A stretch of 64,000 nucleotides of DNA from Bradyrhizobium betae (GTDB lineage: Bacteria; Pseudomonadota; Alphaproteobacteria; Rhizobiales; Xanthobacteraceae): NCBI RefSeq assembly GCF_004123905.1, contig NZ_MZXW01000035.1, forward strand, positions 434,001 through 498,000. The letters are read 5' to 3'. The position numbers and the translations under genes were made by a program. Below are positions 1-9,432 of the stretch, piece by piece. Position 1 is the first letter of the stretch. Each line of letters begins with the position of its first letter. The notes beneath the pieces are model-generated. The model saw nothing but the letters and a program-made list of their open reading frames with translations, searched no databases and was not told where the DNA came from.

Positions 1-495
1 CGCCTCGCGCAACGCCGCCGCCAGGAAGGACGGCAGGATGCCCTCCTTGGCGCCGAGCGCCATTTGCGCTTCCGCAAGCGAGCGCACCTCCGCGATCTTC
101 TTCAACGCCGAACGAAGCTTGGTCGAAGCAACCGACAGCTCGATCGATTTGGCGATGAGGACGGTCCAGGTCATCAGCGATGCGAAGGCGAGCCCGATCA
201 TCACCGCCTTGACGACGACGTCCGCCGACATGAACATCACCCAGGGTGACAATTCCTTCATGACCGGCGGGGCACCGAACACGTCCGGCTTCGCGGCCGG
301 TACGGTGGCCGAGGGAGCCGCCGGCGCGGCCGCGGTCGGGGCCGCAGCTGCCGGAACCGGACTGGCCGCGGGCGCCGTCGACTGGGCCGGCGCTGCCGGC
401 TGGGTCGGTGTCTGGGCGGAAACGGGCGATGCGAGCCAGGCGGCCGTCAGAATGGCGGCTGTGGCAAGGCTTGCTTGGAAGGACATGATCTTCAT
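1..495 (-). CDS. exbB: ExbB proton-channel subunit of the TonB system (3' end outside window)
   Basis: The first 165 residues are visible. They show a signal-peptide-like N-terminus (ending near SPVSAQ), an Ala/Pro-rich linker at about residues 30-70, and a transmembrane helix at about 88-112 followed by the start of the cytoplasmic loop. This is the layout of ExbB proteins with a periplasmic N-terminal extension. ExbB with ExbD converts proton-motive force into TonB movement, which energises outer-membrane receptors. Its ATG overlaps the stop of the upstream piuC-like gene (ATGA), so translation is probably coupled. The receptor two genes upstream is the likely client. The C-terminal two helices and any exbD/tonB lie beyond the window. 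Confidence 0.82.
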   Translation of the reverse strand, partial: MKIMSFQASLATAAILTAAWLASPVSAQTPTQPAAPAQSTAPAASPVPAAAAPTAAAPAAPSATVPAAKPDVFGAPPVMKELSPWVMFMSADVVVKAVMIGLAFASLMTWTVLIAKSIELSVASTKLRSALKKIAEVRSLAEAQMALGAKEGILPSFLAAALREA

Positions 496-1181
496 ACTTC
501 GGCCCAGTAGCGAATGAGATTGTGATAGATACCCGTCAATTTGACCGTTTCGGGATCGTCACGCCCGAGCCGTCCCACCAGCGCCTGTATCGCGGTGTCG
601 AGGTCAAAGATCATGCTCCGGGCTTGATCGTCCCGTATCATGCTCTGAAGCCAGAAGAAAGACGCAACCCGCACTCCCCGGGTCACCGGCGTGACGAGAT
701 GCAGGCTGGTCGAGGGATAGAGCACGCAGTCGCCTGCTTGCAACTTGACTTCGTGCGAACCGTAGGTGTCCTCGATCACAAGTTCGCCACCGTCGTATTC
801 CTCCGGCTCGCTGAGGAACAGCGTGACCGACAAATCCGTGCGGATGCGAAGGCCGGTCAGGCGGTCGCCGCGGATCGCGTTGTCGACATGCAGGCCGAAA
901 TGATGGCCGCTGTCCGCCGCATAGCGGTTGAACAGCGGCGGAAAGATCTGGAGCGGGATCGCCGCAGCCAGGAACCGCGGGTTCGACGTCAACGCCGAAA
1001 TGATGCGGTTGCCGAGCTTGCGCGCGACCTCGCTATCCGGCGGCAACTGCTCGTTGCGCTTGACCATTGCTGACTGTGCGCCCGCGGTGGAACGGCCGTC
1101 TTCCCACTCGCTGGCGTCCATGATGCGGCGGAACTCCGCCACATCTTCCTTGCTGAGAACGCCAGGCAGGCACGTCAACAT
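492..1181 (-). CDS. piuC: PiuC/PKHD-type Fe(II)/2-oxoglutarate-dependent hydroxylase
   Basis: This 229-residue protein has the PKHD hydroxylase iron-binding facial triad: H98-x-D100 (in GLHVDN) and distal H161 (in TSLHLVTP). R168 or R171 is placed to bind 2-oxoglutarate. Family members (PiuC, YbiX) are encoded next to catecholate-siderophore receptors such as Fiu/PiuA and are induced by iron limitation; their substrate is not settled. Here the gene sits between the receptor (2 bp gap) and exbB (4 bp overlap), clearly one operon. I chose the ATG at 1181 because the open frame further upstream only runs antiparallel into the receptor gene and lacks family similarity. Confidence 0.88.
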   Translation of the reverse strand: MLTCLPGVLSKEDVAEFRRIMDASEWEDGRSTAGAQSAMVKRNEQLPPDSEVARKLGNRIISALTSNPRFLAAAIPLQIFPPLFNRYAADSGHHFGLHVDNAIRGDRLTGLRIRTDLSVTLFLSEPEEYDGGELVIEDTYGSHEVKLQAGDCVLYPSTSLHLVTPVTRGVRVASFFWLQSMIRDDQARSMIFDLDTAIQALVGRLGRDDPETVKLTGIYHNLIRYWAEV

Positions 1182-1183
1182 GC

Positions 1184-3613
1184 TCAGAACTTTGCCGTTG
1201 TCACGATGTAGAACGCCCTGCCCGGCGCGACCGCCACGAACGGCGTCGCACTGCGATAGAGCGTGTCGTAATAGAGCTTGTTGGTGAGGTTCTGCGCGTA
1301 GAACTTCATGGTCCAGTTCTTGTCGATCTTCTTCTCGACGAACGCATCGAAGCGCCAATAGCTCGGGATCAGCGTGCCGGTGTTGGCGCCGAAGGTGCCG
1401 CCGTAGACCTTGGAGCGGAACACCGCCTGGCCGCCGAGCTCCCAGTCGCCGTCGAACTTGTACTTGGTGAGCAAGCTGAACGACTGATGCGCGACGTTGG
1501 CGAGCTGCAGGCCGACATTGCTGGCGATGTTGCTCTTGGTCACCTTCGAGTCCATCAGCACGATGCCGCCGAAGATGCTCCAGCGATCGGTCAGCTTGCC
1601 GCTCGCCTCGATGTCGATACCCTGGATCCGATACGCCGCACCCGAGGTGAGTTGACCGGCAGCGTTGGTCTCGCGGGCATTGTCCTTGGTCGTGTGGAAC
1701 AGCGCGCCGCTCACCAGCAGGTGGCGGTCGAACAGCTCCCATTTGGTGCCGACTTCCGCCGCCTTGTTCTTCTCGGGTCCCAGGATCGTGGTGCCGGTCG
1801 GCGGAGACGAGCCATAATCCGTACCGGTTGCGTCAAGCTCGGAACCGAACGGATTGGTCGAGGTCGCATAGGCCGCATAAAGGCTGCCGATCGAAACCGG
1901 CTTGTAGACGATGCCGGCGTTGTAGTTGACGAAGTCTGAGTCGACACTGCTCGAAGCCGCGGCAATCGACGAATTCAGCTTATAGCTGTCCCAGCGCACG
2001 CCGCCGTTCAAGATGATGGTGTCTTCCCAGTTCGCCGTGTCCATCACGTAGACGGCACCGCTGTCGACGTTGTAGCGGGTCGGATCGCCGGTGAGCACCG
2101 GGTTAAACGGACCAGGGGTGTAGGTGTAGCCCGGTGAATACATATTCTGGAGGGTCAGAGCTCCACTACTGCTGAATCCCGATCCAAACACCTCCGACGC
2201 AAGCCCGTTGTAGCGGCCGATTCCGATACGCTCGTTCGAGACCTCGAGCCCGGTCACCGCCGTGTGCTTGACCGATCCCGTGTTGAACTTGAACGTGGCG
2301 TCTTCCTGGTTGGCGATGACGTCGACCCACTGATTGCGGCTCTGCGCGCTCGCGGTGATCGTCCACTTTGTCGGATCGGGGTCGGTCGTTATGGGCGACT
2401 GCGGCAACGTGCCGATATATTCCAGCGTCGACTGCTCCATGCGAGTCCGGCTGGTCAGGGTGATGTTGTTGGTCGGCTTATATTCTGCCGTCAGCGTGCC
2501 GAAATCCTGCCGCGCGGTCTGGAAGTCGCGATTGAGGAGGCCGTACCAGGTCCCACGCGGAATGCCTGCTTCGGTGGCCGGGGCGTTGCCCTGCTTGTAG
2601 TAGGGCACACCGAAATCCGGGTAGCCGCTGAGATCGGTGTGGACGTAGTTCGTGGTGATCTTGAAGTCGTTGGTTGGGGCGTATTTGGTCGAGATGAAAG
2701 TGCCCCATCGATTGTCGGTCACGTAGTTGCGACCGGCGACATTGGCGTCCTGGAACAGGCCGCCGACGCGCACCGAGAAGGTCGGATCGATGACCTGGTT
2801 GACGTCGATCGTGACGCGCTTGGTCATGTCGGTGCCGAAGGTGGTCTCAGCGTTCTGGAAGTTACGATCGGTCGCCTGCTTGGTGACGATGTTGATCGCA
2901 CCGCCCGCGGTGCCGCGGCCTGCATAGGAGGAGGCCGGGCCGCGCAGGATCTCGAGCTGCTCGGTGAAGAAGTTCTCGCGGATGGACACCGCGGGATCGC
3001 GGATGCCGTCGATGAAGACGTCGTTGCGCGCATCGAAGCCGCGGATGAAAAAGCGGTCGCCGAACGCATTGCCGCCTTCGCCCGAGCCGAGCGTCACGCC
3101 GGCAGTCGAGCGCCCAACCTCCCTCAGCGACGTGGCGTTCTTGTCGTCCAGCACTTCCTTGCTGAGCACGGTGATGGTCTTCGGCGTGTTCAGAAGTGGC
3201 TCAGGAAACTTGCCCGAGGCCTGGACACGGTCGATCTTGTAGGGCGCCGCCGGATCGGCATAGGGATTGCCGTCGGGGGCACCGGACGGCGTGGCGGGAG
3301 CAGCCTGCTGCGCTGCCTGCTGACGCTGCGCGGCGCGGCGAAGCGCGTTGCGCGCGCGGACCTGATCCGCTGTGGGCTTGGAAGCCGTCGGACGCGGACG
3401 TTGTACCGGCGCATCGACCGTCACCGGCGGCAGGTTCGACTGCTGCGCTTCTGCGCCGCTCGACACCGACGCCACCGCGATCAGGCTCGCGACGGCCGAG
3501 ACCTTCTTGCCGGAAACGCCTGCGGACTTCTCATCCACCGGATTGAACGCTGCCACCGCACGCAACGACTTCGGTGCGACCACCTGCCCCATTACACCAC
3601 GCCCCATCTTCAT
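1184..3613 (-). CDS. TonB-dependent siderophore receptor (Fiu/PiuA-like)
   Basis: At 809 residues this is a typical length for an outer-membrane siderophore receptor. After an N-terminal export signal and an Arg/Gln/Ala-rich linker to about residue 115, the plug domain follows (about 130-245; motifs TITVLSKEVLDD, FIRGFDARNDVFIDGIRD and GRGTAGGAINIVTK). The rest is a 22-strand-type barrel ending in an aromatic residue (TTAKF). Genes of this class import Fe(III)-siderophores, often catecholates when paired with piuC. It heads an iron operon with piuC and exbB, and three ICE-like half-sites lie upstream, which fits iron-responsive control by Irr. Substrate specificity cannot be read from sequence. 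The exact start (3613 or in-frame ATG 3607) is uncertain. Confidence 0.9.
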   Translation of the reverse strand: MKMGRGVMGQVVAPKSLRAVAAFNPVDEKSAGVSGKKVSAVASLIAVASVSSGAEAQQSNLPPVTVDAPVQRPRPTASKPTADQVRARNALRRAAQRQQAAQQAAPATPSGAPDGNPYADPAAPYKIDRVQASGKFPEPLLNTPKTITVLSKEVLDDKNATSLREVGRSTAGVTLGSGEGGNAFGDRFFIRGFDARNDVFIDGIRDPAVSIRENFFTEQLEILRGPASSYAGRGTAGGAINIVTKQATDRNFQNAETTFGTDMTKRVTIDVNQVIDPTFSVRVGGLFQDANVAGRNYVTDNRWGTFISTKYAPTNDFKITTNYVHTDLSGYPDFGVPYYKQGNAPATEAGIPRGTWYGLLNRDFQTARQDFGTLTAEYKPTNNITLTSRTRMEQSTLEYIGTLPQSPITTDPDPTKWTITASAQSRNQWVDVIANQEDATFKFNTGSVKHTAVTGLEVSNERIGIGRYNGLASEVFGSGFSSSGALTLQNMYSPGYTYTPGPFNPVLTGDPTRYNVDSGAVYVMDTANWEDTIILNGGVRWDSYKLNSSIAAASSSVDSDFVNYNAGIVYKPVSIGSLYAAYATSTNPFGSELDATGTDYGSSPPTGTTILGPEKNKAAEVGTKWELFDRHLLVSGALFHTTKDNARETNAAGQLTSGAAYRIQGIDIEASGKLTDRWSIFGGIVLMDSKVTKSNIASNVGLQLANVAHQSFSLLTKYKFDGDWELGGQAVFRSKVYGGTFGANTGTLIPSYWRFDAFVEKKIDKNWTMKFYAQNLTNKLYYDTLYRSATPFVAVAPGRAFYIVTTAKF

Positions 3614-3712
3614 GTTCGCTCATTCACTTCGATGAGCGATTAGGCTGTTGGTATCGGTGGCAAAATAGTGGGTCAATGCGGGCAAGCCGCGAGAACGCTT
3701 GAATAAGTCCAG

Positions 3713-3774
3713 ATCAAAACGATTCTAAATTGCAGTTTGAAACGGTTCTAAACGTAGATTGGACTCGTTCTAAA
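3713..3774. promoter_or_regulatory. Tandem ICE/Irr-like iron operator array
   Basis: Three TTCTAAA half-sites begin at 3723, 3746 and 3768, spaced 23 and 22 bp, that is about two helical turns. The middle one is part of a near-palindrome TTTGAAACGGTTCTAAA (3736-3752) that closely fits the rhizobial ICE consensus TTTAGAA-N3-TTCTAAA bound by Irr. The array lies 100-161 bp before the receptor ATG. The half-sites are seen directly; binding by Irr (rather than another Fur-family protein) is inferred from the genus-like context. Confidence 0.65.
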
Positions 3775-3817
3775 ACGAACGCGAGAAATGCCGCTAAATC
3801 AGCGCTCGCGCGCGGCA

Positions 3818-4057
3818 TCAATCGCTGCTCGGCGGCTTCATCAGCGAGAACAATTCGTCGACGGTCTTCTGCGCGACCGCTCGCACCCGATCGCTGTTGT
3901 CCATGCCCGCGATGTTGACGCCGTTGACAACCGCTTTGATCTCGTCGCGGAAGTCGGTGAGGAAGCGCAAGGGGTCGCGCTGCTCGTTGGCGACGCGCGC
4001 GATCAATCCAGTGATCAGGATCTGACACGCGATCAGCTTGCCGTTCAATTCGTCCAT
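3818..4057 (-). CDS. Small conserved-type hypothetical protein (79 aa)
   Basis: The predicted cytosolic protein begins MDELNGKLIACQILITGLIARVANEQ and ends MKPPSSD; it is mostly helical with no signal peptide or recognised motif. The ATG at 4057 is preferred over an upstream in-frame start because AGGGGAGC sits just before it. It is co-directional with the siderophore-receptor operon, ends shortly before the ICE array of that operon, and has its own ICE-like site upstream, so an iron-linked role is plausible but unproven. Function unknown. Confidence 0.6.
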   Translation of the reverse strand: MDELNGKLIACQILITGLIARVANEQRDPLRFLTDFRDEIKAVVNGVNIAGMDNSDRVRAVAQKTVDELFSLMKPPSSD

Positions 4058-4443
4058 GCTGTGCTCCCCTGGTGGCGGCGCCGATATGGACGATGCCGAT
4101 TTTCCTGACAACCGAAACGCCGCCCGCCCGACTTAGAACCGTTCTCGAAAGGCGCTAATCCTGCGGCGGCTGATCAAGCGATGCGCGACCCGTTCCGCTC
4201 CGTCCACACCGTCTGCGAGTGCTGTCTAATTTTTGCACGCTGATGGTTCGTGCCGGGAAAATGCAGCACTGCACACCGACGCGCCAGAGGGTTGCCTAAG
4301 CAGTGCAAAGCTTTCCAATTGTTTAGGATTCTCAGCGGATAGTGCTGTTTACAGTGGAACTTGGCGTGTATTATACAAGCGCGCTGGAACCCTACGATTG
4401 CCCCATAATTTGTCGTTTTGGGCATACGAGCCAACGAGCCGAT
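4058..4443. other. Intergenic region between iron gene and RND operon
   Basis: This 386 bp region between divergent genes holds the ICE-like site at 4133-4149 and presumably the promoter of the RND operon. An A/T-richer stretch (4310-4420, including GTGTATTATACAAG) lies before the adaptor gene. I see no convincing small ORF; the open frames here are overlapping out-of-frame extensions. Confidence 0.5.
4133..4149. promoter_or_regulatory. ICE-like palindrome
   Basis: TTAGAACCGTTCTCGAA contains the perfect inverted repeat AGAAC-C-GTTCT and fits the ICE consensus TTTAGAA-N3-TTCTAAA except at its right end. It lies 76-92 bp upstream of the 79-residue gene's ATG and on the other side faces the RND operon, so it could control either. 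Confidence 0.55.
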
Positions 4444-5616
4444 ATGAAAAAATCACGGCCGATACTCTGGATTGTCATCATCGCGGCCGTGGCCACCGCG
4501 GGTTACTATGGTTGGCAGAAATACGGCTCGCCCGAGGCCGGAAAAGCCCAGACCGCACAGAAAGGCCCGCCGCGCGCGTCCGCCATTCCCGTGAGCGTTG
4601 CACCGGTCCAGAAGGTCGATTTCCCGGTCTACCTGACCGGTCTCGGCACGGTGCAGGGTTTCAACACCGTACAAGTCCGGACAAGGGTGGACGGCCAGAT
4701 CGACAAGATCGCCTTCGCCGAAGGCCAGATCGTCAAGGAAGGTGACCTTCTCGCCTCGATCGATCCCCGCCCCTATCAAGCCACGCTCGACCAGGCCAAG
4801 GCCAAGAAGGCGCAGGACGAGGCGAGCCTCGCCAACGCCAATCTCGAACTCCAGCGCGCCATGAAACTCGGCGAGTTCGCCACCGCGCAACGCGTCGACA
4901 CCCAGCGCTCCACCGTTGCCCAACTCACCGCGCAGATCGCCGCCGACGAGGCCGCTATCTCCAACGCCCAGACCCAGCTCGACTACACCCAGGTCAAAAC
5001 GCCAATCACCGGCGTCGCCGGCCTGCGCCAAGTCGACGTCGGCAACATCGTGACCGCCTCTACGCAGACCGGCATCGTGATGATCTCGCAGGTCGAGCCG
5101 ATCTCGGTGATCTTCACCGCGCCAGAGGATCAGCTGCCTTACATCAGCGAAGGCCAGAAGGCCGGCGCATTGAAGGTGATCGCCTACACCACCGACGGGA
5201 AAAAGACGCTTGCCGAGGGCAAGCTTGCCGTCATCAACAACCAGGTCGACACGTCCAGCGGGACTATTCGGCTCAAGGCGGTGTTCGAGAACAAGGACCA
5301 CGCGCTGTGGCCGGGCCAGTCGGTTTCGACGCGCCTTCTGGTCCGGACGCTGAAGGATGCGACCGTGGTTCCGGATGACGCGGTTCAGCATTCGACCAAT
5401 GGCCTCTACGCCTATACCGTCAATCAGGACAACAAGGCCGAAGTGCACAAGATCAAGGTCAGCTACGGCATCGACGGTCGTTCGGTCGTTGATGACGGCT
5501 TGAGCCCGGGTCAGCAGGTGATCACCGGCGGTCAATTCAAGGTCCAGCCCGGAAGCCTCGTCTCGACGGCGGTGGCGAGCTCGGATCCGGCCCAGAACAA
5601 GGTACGACAGGAATGA
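4444..5616 (+). CDS. RND efflux periplasmic adaptor (MdtA-like membrane-fusion protein)
   Basis: This 390-residue protein has one N-terminal membrane anchor (ILWIVIIAAVATAGYYGW), a lipoyl/barrel-sandwich half motif (VRTRVDGQIDKIAFAEGQIVKEGDLLASIDPRPYQ split by the hairpin), a coiled-coil alpha-hairpin at about 115-190, and the second lipoyl half (LDYTQVKTPITGVAGLRQVDVGN). A beta-barrel and membrane-proximal domain follow. Such adaptors bridge an inner-membrane RND pump and an outer-membrane channel. The start at MKKSRP is chosen because the upstream extension shows no signal or family match. Its stop overlaps the pump start (ATGA). No outer-membrane channel gene is nearby, so a shared TolC-type channel is implied. 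Confidence 0.92.
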   Translation: MKKSRPILWIVIIAAVATAGYYGWQKYGSPEAGKAQTAQKGPPRASAIPVSVAPVQKVDFPVYLTGLGTVQGFNTVQVRTRVDGQIDKIAFAEGQIVKEGDLLASIDPRPYQATLDQAKAKKAQDEASLANANLELQRAMKLGEFATAQRVDTQRSTVAQLTAQIAADEAAISNAQTQLDYTQVKTPITGVAGLRQVDVGNIVTASTQTGIVMISQVEPISVIFTAPEDQLPYISEGQKAGALKVIAYTTDGKKTLAEGKLAVINNQVDTSSGTIRLKAVFENKDHALWPGQSVSTRLLVRTLKDATVVPDDAVQHSTNGLYAYTVNQDNKAEVHKIKVSYGIDGRSVVDDGLSPGQQVITGGQFKVQPGSLVSTAVASSDPAQNKVRQE

Positions 5617-8600
5617 CCGAGGGCGGGATTTCGGCACCTTTCATCCGTTATCCCATCGGCACCTCGCTGCTGATGGCCGGCATTCTCTTTGTCGGTCTCG
5701 TCGCCTACCCCCTGCTACCGGTCGCGCCGCTGCCGCAAGTGGACTTCCCGACCATCCAGATCACGGCCAATTTGCCGGGCGGCAGCCCGGAGACGATGGC
5801 CTCGTCGGTGGCGCAGCCTCTGGAGCGCCAGTTCGCCCAGATTCCCGGCATCGCCCAGATGACCTCGACGAGTTATCTCGGCACCGCCTCGATCACCATC
5901 CAGTTCGACCTCAACCGCAGCATCGACGGCGCCGCCAACGACGTGCAGGGCGCGATCAACGCCGCCAGCGGCCAATTGCCGAAGAACCTGCCCTCGCCGC
6001 CGACCTACCGCAAGGTCAACCCGGCCGACGCCCCGATCCTGCTGCTGTCGGCGACGTCGGAGACGCTGCCGCTGACCAGCGTCAGCGACGCGGTCGACGC
6101 CCAGCTGGCCCAGCAGATCAGCCAGCTCTCCGGCGTCGCGCAGGTCTTCATCGGCGGCCAGCAGAAGCCGTCCATCCGCATTCAGATCGACCCGGCGAAA
6201 CTCGTCGCCAAGGGCCTGTCGATGGAGGACGTGCGCAGTCAGATCGCGATCACCACCGTCGACAGCCCCAAGGGCAATATCGACGGCGAGAAGCGCGCCT
6301 ATACGATCTACGCCAACGACCAGCTGACCCAGTCCAAGGACTGGAACGACGTCATCATTGCCTATCGCAACGGCGGTCCGTTGCGAATCCGCGACATCGG
6401 CCAAGCCGTCAGCGGCGCCGAAGACGCCAAGCAGGCAGCCTGGGCCAACGGCAAACGCGGCGTGTTCCTGGTCATCTTCAAGCAGCCGGGCGCCAACGTC
6501 ATCGAGACCGTCGATCGGATCAAGGCGACCCTGCCTCGCCTCGTGGCGGCGATCCCGCCCGCGATCAAGATCGAGCTCATCAGCGACCGCACCACGACCA
6601 TCCGCGCCGCCGTCGAGGACGTCCAGTTCACACTGCTTCTGACCATCGCCCTCGTGGTCATGGTCATCTTCATCTTCCTGCGCAGCTTCTGGGCGACCGT
6701 CATTCCCACCATCACGGTTCCGCTGGCGCTGCTGGGTGCGTGCGCCCTGATGTGGGTGGCCGGCTATTCGCTCGACAATCTGTCGCTGATGGCGCTCACC
6801 ATCGCGGTCGGTTTCGTCGTCGACGACGCCATCGTGATGCTGGAGAACATCACGCGTTATATCGAAGAAGGCGAATCGCCGATGGCGGCGGCCTTCCGCG
6901 GCTCCAAGGAAATCGGCTTCACCATCGTCTCGATCTCTATCTCGCTGGTCGCGGTGCTGATCCCGCTGCTGCTGATGGGCGGCATCATCGGCCGCCTGTT
7001 CCGCGAATTCGCGGTCGTGCTGGCGATGACGATCTTCGTCTCGATGTTCGTGTCGCTGACGCTGACGCCGATGATGGCCTCGCGCTTCCTGCGCGCCCAT
7101 GGGGAAGTCACCCACGGCAAGTTCTACCAGTGGAGCGAGCGCGCCTTCGACGCCATGCTGCGCGGTTATGAATACGGACTGGATCACGCCCTTGCCTGGC
7201 GGCGCACGACGCTTGCGATCTTCTTCGCCACGCTCGCTCTGTCGGTCTACCTGTTCGTCCTGATCCCGAAGGGCTTCTTCCCGCAGCAGGACGTCGGCCT
7301 GATCACCGCGACCTCGGAAGCCTCGCAGGACATCTCGTTCAAGGAGATGCAGCGGCGCCAAGTCGAGCTCGGGAAGATCGTGATGGAAGACCCGGACGTC
7401 GCCACGATCGCGATGAACATCGGCGGCAGCGGCCGCGCGGGCAACAACGGCAACATGTTCATCACGCTGAAGCCGCGCGACGAGCGCGAGGCCTCGGCAC
7501 AGCAGATCATCGCGCGGCTGCGTCCCAAACTCGAGAAGGTGTCGGGTGCCCGCCTCTACATGCAGGCGGCGCAGGACGTCCGGCTCGGCGGCCGGCCGAC
7601 GCGCACGCAGTTCGAATTCACCTTGCAGGATGCCGATCTCGCCGAGCTCAACGACTGGGCGCCAAAGATCCTTGCCAAGATGGCGACGCTGCCGGAGCTG
7701 CGCGACGTCGCGACCGACCAGCAGACGCAAGGCACCACGGTCCAGCTCAAGATCAACCGCGATACTGCGGCGCGCTACGGCATCCAGCCGCAGCTGATCG
7801 ACGACACGCTGTACGACGCGTTCGGACAGCGGCAGGTCACGCAGTATTTCACCCAGCTCAACACCTACAAGGTGATCCTCGAGATCCTGCCGGAGATGCA
7901 GGGCAGTCTCGACAGCCTGAACAAGCTCTACCTGAAATCGCCGCTGACCGGCGACCAGGTGCCGCTGTCGACCTTTGCGACCTGGACCACCGATCCGGTC
8001 CGTCCGCTCTCGATCAGCCACCAGGGCCAGTTCCCGGCGATCACGATCAGCTTCAACCTGGCGCAAGGCGTCGCGCTCGGTCAGGCCACCGAGGCCGTGC
8101 AGAAGGCGATGGCCGATCTCGGTGCACCGCCGACACTGAACTCGAGCTTCCAGGGCACGGCGCAGGCGTTCCAGCAGTCGCTCGGCACCGTGCCGCTGCT
8201 GATCCTCGCCGCTCTCGTCGTGGTCTATCTGATCCTCGGCATCCTCTATGAGAGCTACATCCATCCGATCACGATTCTGTCGACCCTGCCATCGGCCGGC
8301 GTCGGCGCGCTCGCGATCCTGATGGCGGCCGGCTTCGAGTTCAGCCTCATTGCCTTGATCGGCGTCATTCTGCTGATCGGCATCGTGAAGAAGAACGGCA
8401 TCATGATGGTCGACTTCGCGATTGCCGCCGAGCGCGATCATCACAAGACGCCGGAGGAATCGATCCGCCAGGCTGCGCTCTTACGCTTCCGTCCGATCAT
8501 GATGACGACGATGGCAGCACTGCTCGGCGGCGTGCCCTTGATGCTCGGCCACGGCACCGGCGCCGAAATCCGCCAGCCGCTCGGCTACGCCATGGTCGGC

Positions 8601-8759
8601 GGCCTGATCGTCAGCCAGGCGCTGACGCTGTTCACGACGCCCGTCGTCTATCTCTACCTCGACAAGCTCAACAACTGGTTCTCCGCCTGGGGCCGTTCGG
8701 ACGACGACGAAGGCCACGAGACGCCCGAGCACCGCACCGTCAAGGAAGCCGCCGAGTAA
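5613..8759 (+). CDS. RND efflux pump inner-membrane subunit (MdtB/MdtC/MuxB-like)
   Basis: At 1048 residues the length is typical of the HAE-1 RND family. The first helix follows FIRYPIGTSLLMAGILFVGLVAYPLLPVAP. The proton-relay Asp pair sits in helix 4 (VGFVVDDAIVMLENI), and the C-terminal half repeats the fold (LIGVILLIGIVKKNGIMMVDFAI), including the relay Lys-rich segment. It would export drugs, metabolites or metal chelates using the proton gradient. Only one pump gene is present, whereas MdtABC systems have two, so it presumably works as a homotrimer. It is translationally coupled to the adaptor. Confidence 0.93.
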   Translation: MTEGGISAPFIRYPIGTSLLMAGILFVGLVAYPLLPVAPLPQVDFPTIQITANLPGGSPETMASSVAQPLERQFAQIPGIAQMTSTSYLGTASITIQFDLNRSIDGAANDVQGAINAASGQLPKNLPSPPTYRKVNPADAPILLLSATSETLPLTSVSDAVDAQLAQQISQLSGVAQVFIGGQQKPSIRIQIDPAKLVAKGLSMEDVRSQIAITTVDSPKGNIDGEKRAYTIYANDQLTQSKDWNDVIIAYRNGGPLRIRDIGQAVSGAEDAKQAAWANGKRGVFLVIFKQPGANVIETVDRIKATLPRLVAAIPPAIKIELISDRTTTIRAAVEDVQFTLLLTIALVVMVIFIFLRSFWATVIPTITVPLALLGACALMWVAGYSLDNLSLMALTIAVGFVVDDAIVMLENITRYIEEGESPMAAAFRGSKEIGFTIVSISISLVAVLIPLLLMGGIIGRLFREFAVVLAMTIFVSMFVSLTLTPMMASRFLRAHGEVTHGKFYQWSERAFDAMLRGYEYGLDHALAWRRTTLAIFFATLALSVYLFVLIPKGFFPQQDVGLITATSEASQDISFKEMQRRQVELGKIVMEDPDVATIAMNIGGSGRAGNNGNMFITLKPRDEREASAQQIIARLRPKLEKVSGARLYMQAAQDVRLGGRPTRTQFEFTLQDADLAELNDWAPKILAKMATLPELRDVATDQQTQGTTVQLKINRDTAARYGIQPQLIDDTLYDAFGQRQVTQYFTQLNTYKVILEILPEMQGSLDSLNKLYLKSPLTGDQVPLSTFATWTTDPVRPLSISHQGQFPAITISFNLAQGVALGQATEAVQKAMADLGAPPTLNSSFQGTAQAFQQSLGTVPLLILAALVVVYLILGILYESYIHPITILSTLPSAGVGALAILMAAGFEFSLIALIGVILLIGIVKKNGIMMVDFAIAAERDHHKTPEESIRQAALLRFRPIMMTTMAALLGGVPLMLGHGTGAEIRQPLGYAMVGGLIVSQALTLFTTPVVYLYLDKLNNWFSAWGRSDDDEGHETPEHRTVKEAAE

Positions 8760-8823
8760 GCTTGCGCCACGGCTCCCGCGACGCTACAGCGGGGCCCTCG
8801 GTTCACGCCAACGCGGTTTTGCC

Positions 8824-9396
8824 ATGCTCATGCAATCCAGACTTGTCGCCCTCGCCGCCGTGCTCCTGTTGTCGAGCGGCGCCGTGTATGCCCAGCAGGG
8901 CGCCAAGAAGAACGCCGCCCCTGCTGCCCCGGCCGCACAGCCCGCGCCCGCCCCGACGCAGCCGCAGACCGACGGTGCTCCGGCGCAGCAGGCCGGCTGG
9001 GTCGTGCGCTGCACCAGCGTGAGCCGCGATGCGCCGCTCGAATGCGCGATGGAGCAGAACGCGGTGCTGACCAAGACTGGCCAGACCATCGTCCTGATCA
9101 ACATCCGCATCGCGCCCGACACCCGCACGCCGGTGGCGCTGCTGCAATTGCCGCTCGGCCTCAACCTTCCCGTCGGCGCAAAACTCCAGGTCGACGAGGG
9201 CAAGGCGGTCGACCTCCAGATCCAGACCTGCGAGAACCGCGGTTGCTACGCCTCGACGCCGATCGCGCCGGACCTGCTGGCAACCCTGCGCTCGGGCAAG
9301 CAGCTGAAGGTCGCCTTCCAGAACATGGCCAAGGAGACCATCGCGATCCCGATGCCACTGGGCGATTTCGCGGCGGCCTACGACAAGATCAAGTAG
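8824..9396 (+). CDS. Invasion-associated locus B (IalB) family secreted protein
   Basis: This is a 190-residue protein with a signal peptide (cleavage near VYAQ|QG) and an Ala/Pro/Gln-rich spacer to about residue 58. It then has the IalB domain, with its usual GW-x-V-x-C-x6-RDAPLECAMEQ start and two further cysteines around TCENRGCYAS, likely disulfide-bonded. IalB proteins are periplasmic or surface proteins abundant in Bartonella and rhizobia; their molecular role is not established. It lies 64 bp after the RND pump and may be co-transcribed with it, though a functional link is not evident. Confidence 0.85.
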   Translation: MLMQSRLVALAAVLLLSSGAVYAQQGAKKNAAPAAPAAQPAPAPTQPQTDGAPAQQAGWVVRCTSVSRDAPLECAMEQNAVLTKTGQTIVLINIRIAPDTRTPVALLQLPLGLNLPVGAKLQVDEGKAVDLQIQTCENRGCYASTPIAPDLLATLRSGKQLKVAFQNMAKETIAIPMPLGDFAAAYDKIK

Positions 9397-9432
9397 CTAC
9401 TGCCCCGGGGTGTTGCTGGGCCTGGAGATCAA

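Noticed and set aside
5715..8444. 909-codon open frame antisense to the RND pump
   Set aside because: Low-complexity Arg/Asp/His-rich translation with no family pattern; the plus strand carries an unambiguous RND protein.
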